64,000 nt of DNA, taken from the NCBI GenBank assembly GCA_036274115.1, contig DASUGI010000107.1, positions 15,094 through 79,093 of the forward strand, given 5' to 3'. A program made the position numbers and the translations under genes. The notes below the pieces were generated by a model, which did not search any database, was not told the DNA's origin, and worked only from the letters and a program-made list of their open reading frames with translations. How positions within the stretch are numbered: the stretch's first letter is position 1; every line of letters begins with the position of its first letter. Positions 9,726 through 18,577 of this stretch are shown here, one piece after another. This DNA is from JADLHS01 sp036274115. GTDB lineage: Bacteria > Verrucomicrobiota > Verrucomicrobiia > Limisphaerales > JADLHS01.

Positions 9726-11204
9726 TCACTCAGAAGGTTTAGCCGCTAGGGCGACTCGCCTGCTTCGATAGAAGAAATAGATCGGCGTGCCAATCAGCAC
9801 GAGTGCGGTGCCAAAGACGGAGTTGATTAATGCCGGTTTACCGTCGGCGACCGCCGCGCGATAGGTCGCCAGGTCGTTGTAAAACGTGAGGCCCAGAAAG
9901 GCCAGCGCGAAGAGGATAAACACCCACGGCACGACGGGATACCCGGGCACTTTGTAGCCGCGCGGGGCCTCAGGCATTTTCCTGCGCATCACGAACACAC
10001 CGTACGCGCCTGCGGCGTAGAAAATCCACGTCACGAAGATGAGCGTATCCGTCAGCATGTCGAAGGTGCCGCTGAACAATAGCAACACACTCCATACACC
10101 CTGTACCACCAATGATGCCGCCGGCGTGTGAAAGCGGGGATGCACGTTGCCGAGGAAGCGCGGGAAGACGTTCTTCTGCGCCATGGAAAAATAAACTCGT
10201 GCCGTGGCAAGGATGATGGCGTTGACCGTGCCGAACGTGGAGAGCATCACCAGTCCCGCGACCCAGAAGCCGCCATTCGTGAAGATCTTTGCCGCCACGG
10301 TCGCCGCCACCAGCCGGGACTTCGCCATGGCGTCAATCGGCAGCACCCAGAGATAAGCGAGGTTCATCAACAAATAAATCGCCGTCACGATCACCATGCC
10401 CCAGACCAGTCCGAGCGGGATGTTGCGCTGGGGCTGTTTCACTTCACCCGCGATGTAAGTGAGCTTGTTCCAGCCATCGTAGGCCCAGAACGCACCGTTC
10501 AATGCGGCCGCGATTCCGGCGAACCACGCCAGTCCAGTCAATTCAACTTTGGTGCTGTCCGTGGTGAAGTGGGCCATGCTGGGGCCGGTCGGCAGTAGAA
10601 ATGCCCCCAGCACCAGCAGCAACATTGCGATGACTTTGGCCACCGTGAAAATGTTTTGCACCAATCCACCGAAGCGGACCCCCAGATAATTCACCGCGGT
10701 CAGCAGAATGATCAAAACGGCCGCCACGCCTTTCGTGCCGATTTCCTTCAGCGGCGTGATGTCGCCAATGAACGGCAGGTGAAACGACCACGTGGCAATC
10801 GCCTCCGAAAACTCCGGCAGCACGACGAATTGCGTCGAGTACTCCGCAAACACGTAGGCGACGGCGGCAATCGAGCCGCATTGGATGATGGCGAAGAGGG
10901 CCCAGCCGTAGAGAAACGCGAAAAACGGTCCATACATCCGCTCGAAATAAACGTACTGCCCGCCCGTCTCCGGAATGAAACTCGCAATCTCCGCATTCGT
11001 CAGGGCGCCCAACAGGGTGATGACTCCGGCCAGAATCCAGACGAACAACAACAGTTCCGGCGAACCGAGTTGGGCCGCCATGACGCTGGATTTTTTGAAG
11101 ATACCCGAACCAATCACCCCACCGACCACGAGCATCACGGTGGAAAACAAACCAAGCGTCGGCAACAATCCGGGACGCGACGGCGACTGGTCAGGCCTGC
11201 TCAT
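9726..11204 (-). CDS. APC-superfamily amino acid permease
   Basis: A 492-residue integral membrane protein with about 12 hydrophobic segments. The motif VVGGVIGSGIFKK near residue 26 is the TM1 substrate-binding loop of the amino acid-polyamine-organocation superfamily, and ALTNAEIASFIPETGGQYVY near residue 66 is the typical TM2 helix of the LAT-like (basic amino acid/polyamine antiporter and serine/threonine exchanger) branch. AYDGWNKLTYIAGEVKQPQRN near residue 240 is also characteristic of that branch. It likely imports or exchanges amino acids at the inner membrane; substrate not determinable. It is divergently arranged from the TatD-like gene, with a 105-base shared upstream region. Confidence 0.92.
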   Translation of the reverse strand: MSRPDQSPSRPGLLPTLGLFSTVMLVVGGVIGSGIFKKSSVMAAQLGSPELLLFVWILAGVITLLGALTNAEIASFIPETGGQYVYFERMYGPFFAFLYGWALFAIIQCGSIAAVAYVFAEYSTQFVVLPEFSEAIATWSFHLPFIGDITPLKEIGTKGVAAVLIILLTAVNYLGVRFGGLVQNIFTVAKVIAMLLLVLGAFLLPTGPSMAHFTTDSTKVELTGLAWFAGIAAALNGAFWAYDGWNKLTYIAGEVKQPQRNIPLGLVWGMVIVTAIYLLMNLAYLWVLPIDAMAKSRLVAATVAAKIFTNGGFWVAGLVMLSTFGTVNAIILATARVYFSMAQKNVFPRFLGNVHPRFHTPAASLVVQGVWSVLLLFSGTFDMLTDTLIFVTWIFYAAGAYGVFVMRRKMPEAPRGYKVPGYPVVPWVFILFALAFLGLTFYNDLATYRAAVADGKPALINSVFGTALVLIGTPIYFFYRSRRVALAAKPSE

Positions 11205-11309
11205 GCCGCGAGAGTGTGGAGGAAATCCATTTGGAGGACAGCATCAAACGTGAGTTTGCGCTTGGAAAAGCGAAGTGCACCGAAGAGTTTATCCAAAGTG
11301 TCCGGTGCA

Positions 11310-12164
11310 ATGAACCTCCGTTTCTACGACGCGCACAATCATCTCCAGGACGAACGCTTCGGCGGTCGCCAGGCGGAGTTGCTATTAGTTGCCGCGCGTG
11401 AAGGTGTGGCCGGCATGGTCGTGAACGGTTCGTGCGAAGCAGACTGGCCGCACGTGCTCGCACTCACGCGACCGGCCCGGCCCGCGAACCTGCGAATCAT
11501 TCCGAGCTTCGGCTATCATCCCTGGTACCTTCACGAACGCTCTCCCGACTGGCAGAAGAACCTCGCTCAGTTTCTTGATCAGGTTCCTTCCACTGTTGGC
11601 GAGATCGGACTGGATCGTTGGAAGCCCGGACTGGACTATGCCGGACAGGAGGAAGTGTTCGCCGCGCAACTGCAATTGGCCGCGGAAAGAAATTTGCCCA
11701 TGAGCATTCATTGCCTGCAGGCGTGGGGACGAATGTTTGATCTGCTGAAGAGCGGGCCGCGTCCGGCGTGTGGCTTTTTGCTCCACAGTTATGGTGGACC
11801 GAAGGAAATGGTAAAGCCCTTCGCTGACCTCGGTGCGTACTTTTCGCTGCCCGGTTACTACGCGCACGAGCGCAAAGAACGGCAACGCGAAACCTTCCGT
11901 CACGTGCCGCCTGACCGATTATTGATCGAGACCGATGCGCCGGACCAGATGTTGCCGGAAGTGCGGAGTGCGGAAAGCGGAAACAAAGTGGCGAAGGTTT
12001 ACTCGTTAAGCGATTCCGCTACCGGCAAGGCTTTGAACCATCCGGCCAATTTACGGGCCGTTTACGAATTTGCTGCGGAACTGTTCGGGGAATCGATGGA
12101 AACGCTCAGTGAGCGTGTGGAAGCGAATTTTTTACGATTGTTCGGTAACGTTCGGCCCGGGTAG
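11310..12164 (+). CDS. TatD-family metal-dependent hydrolase
   Basis: A 284-residue TIM-barrel hydrolase of the TatD family, related to metal-dependent DNases. DAHNHLQD near residue 7 is the HxH metal motif, VGEIGLDRWK near residue 99 gives the metal-binding Glu, SIHCLQAW near residue 132 and LLHSYGG near residue 155 give the metal His residues, and LLIETDAPDQ near residue 206 gives the catalytic Asp. The ATG at 11310 places the HxH motif at the N-terminus as usual; the longer open frame from 10656 is antisense to the permease. Residues 213-238 form a longer than usual loop and include a repeat-encoded VRSAESG segment (bases 11961-11980). Confidence 0.88.
   Translation: MNLRFYDAHNHLQDERFGGRQAELLLVAAREGVAGMVVNGSCEADWPHVLALTRPARPANLRIIPSFGYHPWYLHERSPDWQKNLAQFLDQVPSTVGEIGLDRWKPGLDYAGQEEVFAAQLQLAAERNLPMSIHCLQAWGRMFDLLKSGPRPACGFLLHSYGGPKEMVKPFADLGAYFSLPGYYAHERKERQRETFRHVPPDRLLIETDAPDQMLPEVRSAESGNKVAKVYSLSDSATGKALNHPANLRAVYEFAAELFGESMETLSERVEANFLRLFGNVRPG
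11961..11980 (+). repeat. GCGGA-type repeat inside the TatD-like gene
   Basis: A short purine-rich repeat built of tgcgga units, encoding VRSAESG without breaking the frame. The same unit recurs in mqnC (32168-32200, opposite strand) and in the xanthine dehydrogenase gene (38914-38933). It sits in the loop between the ETDAPD motif and the helix NHPANLRAV, where TatD proteins normally vary in length. Confidence 0.5.
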
Positions 12165-12179
12165 AGCGCAGCCGCAGGC

Positions 12180-12536
12180 TTATTGATTCGCCGCTTCCTT
12201 CTCGATTTTGACCACCCCGGTATTCGTGTCGTAATTCAGCTTCGTCCCCGGGGGCGGCACGGGCACGGCGCTCATGAAGCCCTTGGTCTCGAGTTCTTGC
12301 AGTGTTTTCGGGAAACGTCCTTCCTGAACATAGAACGATTCGATGGCCTTGTTGATGGCCGTGACGTCGATCGTCTTGACCGCTTTCTGTTGTGCCTGGC
12401 CGAGCGACTTCAAATAATCCGCGGGAGCGCTCGCGGGGTTCGCATCGCTCCCGGCGGCAGGCTTCTCCGCGGACGGTTTCCCGTCGTTACAACCCAGAAG
12501 GACCGTGGACATCAGAACGAGGACTACAGCTTTCAT
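12180..12536 (-). CDS. Small putative lipoprotein
   Basis: A 118-residue protein with a lipoprotein signal: MKAVVLVLMSTVLLGCNDG contains a lipobox (VLLGC) with Cys at residue 16. A Pro/Ala/Ser-rich linker follows. The C-terminal part holds AINKAIESFYVQEGRFPKTL and a PPPGTKLNYDTNTG segment that resemble the C-terminal half of small pseudopilin-like proteins, where an AI..F....GRFP region precedes a short beta region. It is probably anchored to the outer or inner membrane. Function unknown. It lies tail to tail with the TatD-like gene, and a terminator-like hairpin lies just upstream on the same strand at 12589-12621. Confidence 0.75.
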   Translation of the reverse strand: MKAVVLVLMSTVLLGCNDGKPSAEKPAAGSDANPASAPADYLKSLGQAQQKAVKTIDVTAINKAIESFYVQEGRFPKTLQELETKGFMSAVPVPPPGTKLNYDTNTGVVKIEKEAANQ

Positions 12537-12588
12537 GTCATGAACGTAGCTGCCGGGTGAAGAAAACCAAGCGCAACTTTTCGCAACC

Positions 12589-12621
12589 TAAAAAGACAAA
12601 CCGGGCGCAGGGCCCGGTTTG
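12589..12621 (-). terminator. Rho-independent terminator of the 41-residue lipoprotein gene
   Basis: A perfect 10-bp stem (caaaccgggc at 12597-12606 against gcccggtttg at 12612-12621) with a 5-base loop. Read on the minus strand it is followed by gtctttttagg. It lies 21 bases past the stop of the small minus-strand gene at 12642-12767 and would stop that transcript before the next lipoprotein gene. Confidence 0.75.
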
Positions 12622-12641
12622 CCGTGTCACTTGTAAACGCA

Positions 12642-12767
12642 CTATTGCGCAGGGGCGTTAGTGGGGGGCGGAGTCGGTTCCGAAGGTTTCGGCTCTGACG
12701 GGCCGCAGCCAGATACCAACGTGCCGAGCACTGCGAATAATGCGAGAACCAACGATAGTTTTTTCAT
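12642..12767 (-). CDS. Tiny 41-residue putative lipoprotein
   Basis: A short reading frame not usually called by gene finders. The translation opens MKKLSLVLALFAVLGTLVSG and continues CGPSEP, giving a textbook lipoprotein signal: Lys-Lys, a hydrophobic core, and a lipobox VSGC with Cys at residue 21. The remaining 20 residues are Pro/Ser/Thr-rich and end in NAPAQ. It is immediately followed by a strong terminator hairpin with a T run, which supports an expressed unit. Entericidin-like or other tiny cell-envelope lipoproteins have this form, but no family can be assigned. Confidence 0.65.
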   Translation of the reverse strand: MKKLSLVLALFAVLGTLVSGCGPSEPKPSEPTPPPTNAPAQ

Positions 12768-12922
12768 GCAGGCGTAATCTCAACGAATCATTGATGCAGG
12801 ACAAGCCCTTTGTTCGATTAGTTTCGCCCGCTGTTGGCACGCGATTAGCCGCGGAACAAGGGCTGCTCCCACTGGAATGACGAAACTTTTGCCCCGGACC
12901 TGCCAGCAGACTATTCTCTGAA

Positions 12923-15142
12923 ATGCATTCGGTAACCCGCGTGACCCTGACGCTATTGAGCGTTGCCGGGTTGTCGGCATGTCAACCGAACGTCGGCAAT
13001 AAAACCAGGACCGTCACCGTGAGCACGAATACACCCGCCGCAGCCAGGCACACGAACCGCCTTGCGCAGGAAAAATCCCCCTACCTGCTCCAGCACGCGC
13101 ACAATCCGGTGAACTGGTTCGCCTGGGGCGACGAAGCCTTTGCCAAAGCCAAAGCGGAAAACAAACCCATCTTCCTGAGCATCGGCTACTCCACGTGTCA
13201 TTGGTGTCATGTCATGGAGCGTGAGTCTTTCGAGGACGAAACGATCGGGGCCTATCTGAACGAGCATTTTGTCAGCATCAAAGTGGACCGCGAAGAACGT
13301 CCGGATGTAGATAAGATTTACATGACGTTCGTGCAATCCACCACGGGCAGTGGCGGCTGGCCGTTGAATGTCTTTCTCACACCCGATCGGAAGCCGTTTT
13401 TTGGAGGAACGTATTTTCCTCCGGACAATCGCTATGGTCGCGGCAGTTTTCGGTCCGTGCTGGAACAAATTGTGAACGTATGGAAAGAGCGAGGGGCCGA
13501 AGTGGCCGCGTCTGCGGACGAGATCCATGCGCGCCTGGAGTTGGCGACGACGAGCACGAACGGAGGCAATATTCTGCTCACGCCTGAAGCCGTGCGGCGG
13601 GCCGGCTTGATGTTCAAGGAGGCCTACGACCCGCAGAACGGTGGTTTTGGCAATGCGCCGAAGTTTCCTCAACCCAGCATGCCCATCCTGCTGCTGCGTT
13701 ATGCGAAACGATTCAACGACGACGAAGCCAAGCAGATGGTGTTGACCACCTGTGACAAAATGGCCGCGGGCGGCATTCACGATCAACTCGGGGGCGGCTT
13801 TGCGCGTTACTCCGTGGATGCCCAGTGGCTGGTGCCGCATTTCGAGAAGATGCTCTACGACAATGCGCAACTGGCGCAGCTTTACCTCGACGCTTACCTG
13901 GTCAGCGGCGACCCACGTCATGCGGAGGTGGTGCGAGATATTCTCGATTACGTCCTGCGTGACATGACGCATCCGGAAGGCGGTTTCTATTCGGCAGAAG
14001 ACGCCGACAGCGAAGGGCACGAAGGCAAGTTCTACTGCTGGACGCATGACGAGTTGGCGAAGCTCCTCTCCCCCGAGGAATTCAACGTGGCCGCCCGCTA
14101 CTTTGGTATCACCAAAGAAGGAAACTTCGTTGACCACAGTCACCCGCAGCCTTTGGCGGGACAGAACGTGCTGAGCATAGTGCAATCGAATGTTCCCTCC
14201 GCCGATCAAGCCTTGCTCGACTCGGCAAAAAAGAAAATGTCTGAAGTGCGCAGCAAGCGCATCCGCCCGCATCTGGACGACAAAATCCTTGCCTCGTGGA
14301 ACGGATTGATGCTGGGGGCGTTCGCGCGTGCTTACGCCGTGCTGGGCGACGAAAAATATCGCACTTCCGCGGAAAAGAACCTGGCATTTATCCAGGCAAA
14401 ACTTTGGGTTGGTAGTGACGGCTTGCGCGCCGTCCCAAAATCAAATCCCAGCGATGGAGCCGCGGTGGAACGCGTCCCGACCGGCACTCTTTACCACCGT
14501 TGGCGCGATGGTGAGCGCGACAACGTGCAACTTCTCGAAGCCTACGCCTTTCAACTCGACGGCGTCATTCAACTTTATGAGGCCACGCTCAGTCCCCGGC
14601 ATCTTGACTTCGCCATCGCACTGGCCGAGGCCATGATTGCGAAGTTTTACGACCCCGAAAACGGCGGCTTCTGGCAAAGCGCGGGTTCGCCTGATCTGAT
14701 CCTTCGCGTGAAGGATGACTACGACGGCGCCGAGCCTTCGGGTAATTCCGTCGCCACGCTCGCCCTGCTGAAACTTGCCTTCATTACAGACCGCGCCGAT
14801 TTCCGACAGCCTGCTGAAGCCACCCTCAGACTGTCCTCACCGCGATTGGAAAAGATTCCACAAGCCATGCCCTACATGATCCTCGCGCTGGAGTTCTCCC
14901 TGGAAGAACCTCGCCGGGTGGTGATTGCCGGCGACCCACAATCCATCAAAGCGCGGGAGTTGGCTCACGCCGCCCACTCGCTGTATCAGCCAAATAAAGT
15001 CGTCCTCGGCAACACCGGCGCGGTGGAGGAATTTGCCCGCACCTTACCCGCGAAGGATGGCCCGGTGGTTTATCTCTGCACCGGCAAGGCCTGCCAGCCG
15101 CCAACCAGTGATCCAGCTCAAGTCCGTCACCTTTTGAGGTGA
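12923..15142 (+). CDS. DUF255 thioredoxin-domain protein (YyaL/SSP411 family), lipoprotein-like
   Basis: A 739-residue protein of the YyaL/spermatogenesis-associated protein 20 family. The N-terminal Trx-like domain shows RLAQEKSPYLLQHAHNPVNW near residue 46, SIGYSTCHWCHVMERESF with the CHWC site near residue 92, and VDREERPDVDKIY. A long C-terminal alpha/alpha barrel follows, with a GGIHDQLGGGFARYSVD motif and HFEKMLYDNAQL. Unlike most relatives it starts with a putative lipoprotein signal (VAGLSAC, Cys near residue 20), so it may act outside the cytoplasm. The family's biochemical role is unsettled. Overall length is about 60 residues longer than usual because of the signal and linker. Confidence 0.88.
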   Translation: MHSVTRVTLTLLSVAGLSACQPNVGNKTRTVTVSTNTPAAARHTNRLAQEKSPYLLQHAHNPVNWFAWGDEAFAKAKAENKPIFLSIGYSTCHWCHVMERESFEDETIGAYLNEHFVSIKVDREERPDVDKIYMTFVQSTTGSGGWPLNVFLTPDRKPFFGGTYFPPDNRYGRGSFRSVLEQIVNVWKERGAEVAASADEIHARLELATTSTNGGNILLTPEAVRRAGLMFKEAYDPQNGGFGNAPKFPQPSMPILLLRYAKRFNDDEAKQMVLTTCDKMAAGGIHDQLGGGFARYSVDAQWLVPHFEKMLYDNAQLAQLYLDAYLVSGDPRHAEVVRDILDYVLRDMTHPEGGFYSAEDADSEGHEGKFYCWTHDELAKLLSPEEFNVAARYFGITKEGNFVDHSHPQPLAGQNVLSIVQSNVPSADQALLDSAKKKMSEVRSKRIRPHLDDKILASWNGLMLGAFARAYAVLGDEKYRTSAEKNLAFIQAKLWVGSDGLRAVPKSNPSDGAAVERVPTGTLYHRWRDGERDNVQLLEAYAFQLDGVIQLYEATLSPRHLDFAIALAEAMIAKFYDPENGGFWQSAGSPDLILRVKDDYDGAEPSGNSVATLALLKLAFITDRADFRQPAEATLRLSSPRLEKIPQAMPYMILALEFSLEEPRRVVIAGDPQSIKARELAHAAHSLYQPNKVVLGNTGAVEEFARTLPAKDGPVVYLCTGKACQPPTSDPAQVRHLLR

Positions 15143-15154
15143 CTCTGCGACCTC

Positions 15155-16264
15155 TCACGGCACGGGAGCTCTGCTCAAAACCCAACGCATCGCAGCCGGG
15201 TCGCCAAAAAGTTTTACGCGGTCGAAATAGCGGGCCAATTCCTGATCGGACATCGTCCTCAGAAGCGGTTCGGATTTTGAGGTCAGCTCCTTGTAAGCAT
15301 TGCGACGGGCATTCAATGCTTCAATCTGGTTTTGCACGGTTAAGCCGGAATCGCCGTAAGGTCCGGCCGGGTTCATCGCATTCAGCACCATCTTTTGGAT
15401 GGCGATGCCGACCAGTTCCTGGATCAGCGTGGGCTGCGCTGATTGATCAAGCCGCAGCCCGAGGTTCAGGCCCATTTCGAGAACGGCGTGCGCCGATGCT
15501 TCGTCGCCGGCCTGCCGATAACGCTTCGCCAACTCTACGAGCTCGGTACCGACCTGTTTCAGTCTCGCTTGCTCCGGAAGCAACGCGGAGGTCGCCGCGA
15601 TCGCTTTGGCTTCGTCCACTGAAAAGCCGGCAGCGATGTACGCTTCTTCAGCGTTCTGAATGAAATCCACGAGGTAGTTCTCAACGGCGGGCTTCGCCGA
15701 TGCGGAATTGATGTCCTGCAAGGCCTGCTCGGTCTGGCCGGCCTTGAAATGATCCGCCGCCAACAGATAATCAGGAAGCGCATTTCCACTGTCCGAGTCC
15801 CTGAACTTTTCGAGCCAATGCTGACGTTCCGCCGGAGAGTCCGTCTTGAAAGCGGCGGCAAACTGGACTCTGGGATCATGAGGAAACTTTTCCTTGGCTT
15901 CCGCGAGTAGTGAATTGTCACCAGAAGCGCGCAAGGCCCCAAGCAAAGCTCCTGCGCTCCGTTGGTTTTGGTTGAGATAACCCTCCAGTTGCTCGCGGCT
16001 CACGCGCGGGATGTCACTTTCTGCCAGACGAGCAAAAAGATTGGTCACAACTGGCGGGTTCGTGACCGTTTCACTCAAATCCGTCTGGTCAACATGCTGA
16101 TGACTCAACGAAGGAAGGCGCGATCCGGGTTCCACCGGTTGAATGTCCTGGAGCGCCACTTCCTTTGTCGGCAATGGTGTGGGCTCATCGCGCCTCACCA
16201 ACACAGCCAGCCCCAGAACCAGCAACAGGCCGACCGGCGCAACCATTATGATTCTGCTTCTCAT
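15155..16264 (-). CDS. Membrane-anchored protein of unknown function
   Basis: A 369-residue protein with one N-terminal membrane segment (IIMVAPVGLLLVLGLAVLV, residues 5-23) followed by an acidic linker and a helical, Ala/Leu/Glu-rich region (residues 80-360) suggestive of TPR-like or other alpha-solenoid repeats. No catalytic motif seen. I chose the ATG at 16264 because the membrane segment then sits at the N-terminus; the open frame extends to 16411 but would overlap the end of the upstream gene. It is the last gene of a minus-strand group sigma factor - anti-sigma - membrane protein - this gene, so it is probably controlled by that sigma factor. Confidence 0.7.
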   Translation of the reverse strand: MRSRIIMVAPVGLLLVLGLAVLVRRDEPTPLPTKEVALQDIQPVEPGSRLPSLSHQHVDQTDLSETVTNPPVVTNLFARLAESDIPRVSREQLEGYLNQNQRSAGALLGALRASGDNSLLAEAKEKFPHDPRVQFAAAFKTDSPAERQHWLEKFRDSDSGNALPDYLLAADHFKAGQTEQALQDINSASAKPAVENYLVDFIQNAEEAYIAAGFSVDEAKAIAATSALLPEQARLKQVGTELVELAKRYRQAGDEASAHAVLEMGLNLGLRLDQSAQPTLIQELVGIAIQKMVLNAMNPAGPYGDSGLTVQNQIEALNARRNAYKELTSKSEPLLRTMSDQELARYFDRVKLFGDPAAMRWVLSRAPVP

Positions 16265-16346
16265 CGCTTTCGTCTCCAGCCAGCAACCGACAGGACAAAA
16301 CCAAATTCGTTTCACGCAGCGAATCACAGGCTCCAGCACAAATGCA

Positions 16347-18137
16347 TCACCGCTTCGGCAACTGCCAGACCCAGTCGCCTTTGTCCTGGTCCACTCCGCC
16401 TTCCTTGCCATTCTTGTTGGTCAGCCTGACTACCTGTCCACCGTCGTCGGTTTCGTTCCAGCCGACGGAGTAGAGCACGAACGAACCGTCGGCGTTGCGG
16501 CGGTATTTCAATGGTTGTCCGTTGATGACATCATGCGGCAGTTTGGAAATGAACTTCGGCGCCAACACATCCAAGGCTTCGGGATAATTCCCGTTGGCGA
16601 GGCGGTATCGTTCCAGGGCGCAGGCGATGCGGGCGAAATTAACGTAGGTTTGAGCCACGGCCGATTTCTTCGACGCCCCCTCCAAAGCGGGCAGCAGCAG
16701 GCCGGCGAACAGATTGTAGGGCGTGGGACGATATGAACTCATCGCTGCGGAGGTGCGGCGCAAATTGGCGGGTGGCACCAGTTGCTTTTCCACGTCCACC
16801 ATCGGACGAATGTAATCGACGTGCATTTTTCCGAGGGACACCTTGTTCTGGTCGAACCATCCTCGTGGGATCAGGTGGAAAGTAGCCTTGTTATTGGCCG
16901 CTATGAGTTGATCACCGAGGCTGTAGTTACCGGGTTCAGCGGATCCGCCAATGGAGTTCAAGTCACCTGTGCGATACAGAAAATCCACACACCACATCGA
17001 GAAGTAACGCTCCCCGTTCATACCGTTTTGGTACTCGGCCAACACGTCAATCCCAGCCAGTTCCGCCTCGAACGCGGCCAACTGCGCATCGGTCCAACGA
17101 TGGCTCGCCAGGCCTTCCCAAAGGGTGGAAAGATTGACTTGTAACACGGCGATGCGAACCAGATGCGAGATCAGAATCGGCTCGTCCTGCAGGGCTTTGT
17201 CCAACCGGAACGCCAGCATGAGGTCGTCAAAGGCCGCGTCCGTCTGACCATCAGCGAGCAGGGCCGTGGACCGCAGACGGAGATATGTGGCAATGCTCTT
17301 GAACTTTGCCAGATGAGGAATCAGCGCGCCGAAACCGTCCTCATAGTTGACCCAGAAGCGAGCCTTCGGGCGTTGCGCCGCGGTTCGGATTTGATTGAGG
17401 CGATCCTCAAACTTGCTCAAGGCCAGGAGGACATCCTGGGCCGGTGTCTGCGGTGCGGCAGCAACGGGAAAGTAATTGGTCAGACCGCCGCCGGCTGACG
17501 TAAACTGATTGTTCGTTCCGCGATAAAAATTCTGCCACTCCTCCAGCTTCACCTGCCGCGCGAGGAAAAGGTCCGTTCCCTCGGGAGCTTCCCGGCGCTT
17601 CGGTCCGGTGATATCGAACCAGACTTCGCTCTGGATGTTTGTATTCTCGAAGAGAATTCCCCCGGACCTGATGAAATGAAACCCTCGCCACGGCTCGGCC
17701 TCATACATATTCTCCGCTTCGGGAATCGGTGGCGGCACGATCTTGTCCAGGGCGAACTCCACGCCGCGCGCCTCCCATTCGCGGCGGAAATGGTTCCAGG
17801 CGGTCCGCCCCCGCCAGTTTTCCACAGCGTAAAACAGCGCGATCAACGTGACCAGACCAGCGAACACCAGCAGCTTGTGACGCAGCAGCCGGGTGAACCA
17901 TTGCCGGAGGGGCGGAATCCACGACAACACGAATGCCGGCACGCCAATGAAGAAACCCACGAGGCCGGCCAGCGCAAACCATTTGCTGAATGGCGGCGGG
18001 TTGCCCGCGAAGCCGACCATCAACAACGCCATCACATAAACCACCGGCGACAGCAGCATGAGCCAGAAAAAGAAATGACGCGGCTCGTTCCCCGACTTCT
18101 CCCAAATGCCCGCCAGACTTTTCGTCTTTCCGTTCAT
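16347..18137 (-). CDS. Unnamed membrane protein, paralogue of the 23.5-kb gene
   Basis: A 596-residue protein with three N-terminal membrane segments (about residues 22-43, 50-71 and 90-105) and a large extracytoplasmic or cytoplasmic helical domain. It shares clear blocks with the protein encoded at 23535-25376: VENYRG/VENWRG after the third membrane segment, AQDVLLALS, IPRGWFDQNK, PYNLFAGLLLPAL, and a C-terminal ALERYRLANGNYPEALD followed by LPHDVINGQPLKYRR and YSVGWNETDDGG. The C-terminal block resembles the end of type II secretion pseudopilins. Function unknown. It begins 8 bases after the anti-sigma gene and is probably part of that operon. Confidence 0.78.
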   Translation of the reverse strand: MNGKTKSLAGIWEKSGNEPRHFFFWLMLLSPVVYVMALLMVGFAGNPPPFSKWFALAGLVGFFIGVPAFVLSWIPPLRQWFTRLLRHKLLVFAGLVTLIALFYAVENWRGRTAWNHFRREWEARGVEFALDKIVPPPIPEAENMYEAEPWRGFHFIRSGGILFENTNIQSEVWFDITGPKRREAPEGTDLFLARQVKLEEWQNFYRGTNNQFTSAGGGLTNYFPVAAAPQTPAQDVLLALSKFEDRLNQIRTAAQRPKARFWVNYEDGFGALIPHLAKFKSIATYLRLRSTALLADGQTDAAFDDLMLAFRLDKALQDEPILISHLVRIAVLQVNLSTLWEGLASHRWTDAQLAAFEAELAGIDVLAEYQNGMNGERYFSMWCVDFLYRTGDLNSIGGSAEPGNYSLGDQLIAANNKATFHLIPRGWFDQNKVSLGKMHVDYIRPMVDVEKQLVPPANLRRTSAAMSSYRPTPYNLFAGLLLPALEGASKKSAVAQTYVNFARIACALERYRLANGNYPEALDVLAPKFISKLPHDVINGQPLKYRRNADGSFVLYSVGWNETDDGGQVVRLTNKNGKEGGVDQDKGDWVWQLPKR

Positions 18138-18145
18138 GATAATCC

Positions 18146-18577
18146 TTACGCTGCCGCCGCTCCTTCTCGCCGTTGACTCCGTGGACCGGGTGAAACCGCC
18201 TGGGGTTGGGCCGCCGCCCGCAGATCAGTGTGGCCCGCCAGTTCCACCATCAAAAATTGCTTTTGCTGCAACGCCATTCGCGCCTGGGCCGCCGGAATCG
18301 ATGCGGTCATGGCTGTCGTCGCGTCTGAATCGCCAGACCGATTCAACAGCATGATGACAATCCAGAGGGTCGCCAGGGCAGCCCAGGCAGCGCGTTGCGG
18401 ACGAAGCAGCACGGCAAGTTGATCCATGAGCGCGGCGAGCCAGTTGGGGCGTGCGAGGACTGATGTCTCCCGCGGTGTCTCGGCTTGTTTTGCCGCAGCC
18501 AGGATCTCCTGGCGCCAGCCAGACGGGACTTGGCGTGGGGTAACCTGCTGCAACCGTTTTTCAAAGTCGTCGTTCAT
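18146..18577 (-). CDS. Putative anti-sigma factor, single membrane segment
   Basis: A 143-residue protein starting MNDDFEKRLQQVTPRQVPSG, then one membrane helix (AALATLWIVIMLLNRSG, about residues 67-83) and a short tail rich in Gln/Ala/Pro. Its start overlaps the end of the ECF sigma gene by four bases (ATGA), which is the usual arrangement for an anti-sigma partner. It lacks the His-x3-Cys-x2-Cys zinc motif of classic anti-sigma domains. The role is therefore inferred from position and topology and not from a domain match. Confidence 0.6.
   Translation of the reverse strand: MNDDFEKRLQQVTPRQVPSGWRQEILAAAKQAETPRETSVLARPNWLAALMDQLAVLLRPQRAAWAALATLWIVIMLLNRSGDSDATTAMTASIPAAQARMALQQKQFLMVELAGHTDLRAAAQPQAVSPGPRSQRREGAAAA

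Noticed and set aside
10656..11309. Upstream extension of the TatD-like gene over the permease
   Set aside because: The added 218 residues are antisense to the permease and lie before the HxH motif that must be at the N-terminus.
12953..14272. A 439-codon minus-strand open frame opposite the DUF255 gene
   Set aside because: The plus strand carries an unmistakable family protein, and the antisense product is His/Arg/Val-rich with no motif.
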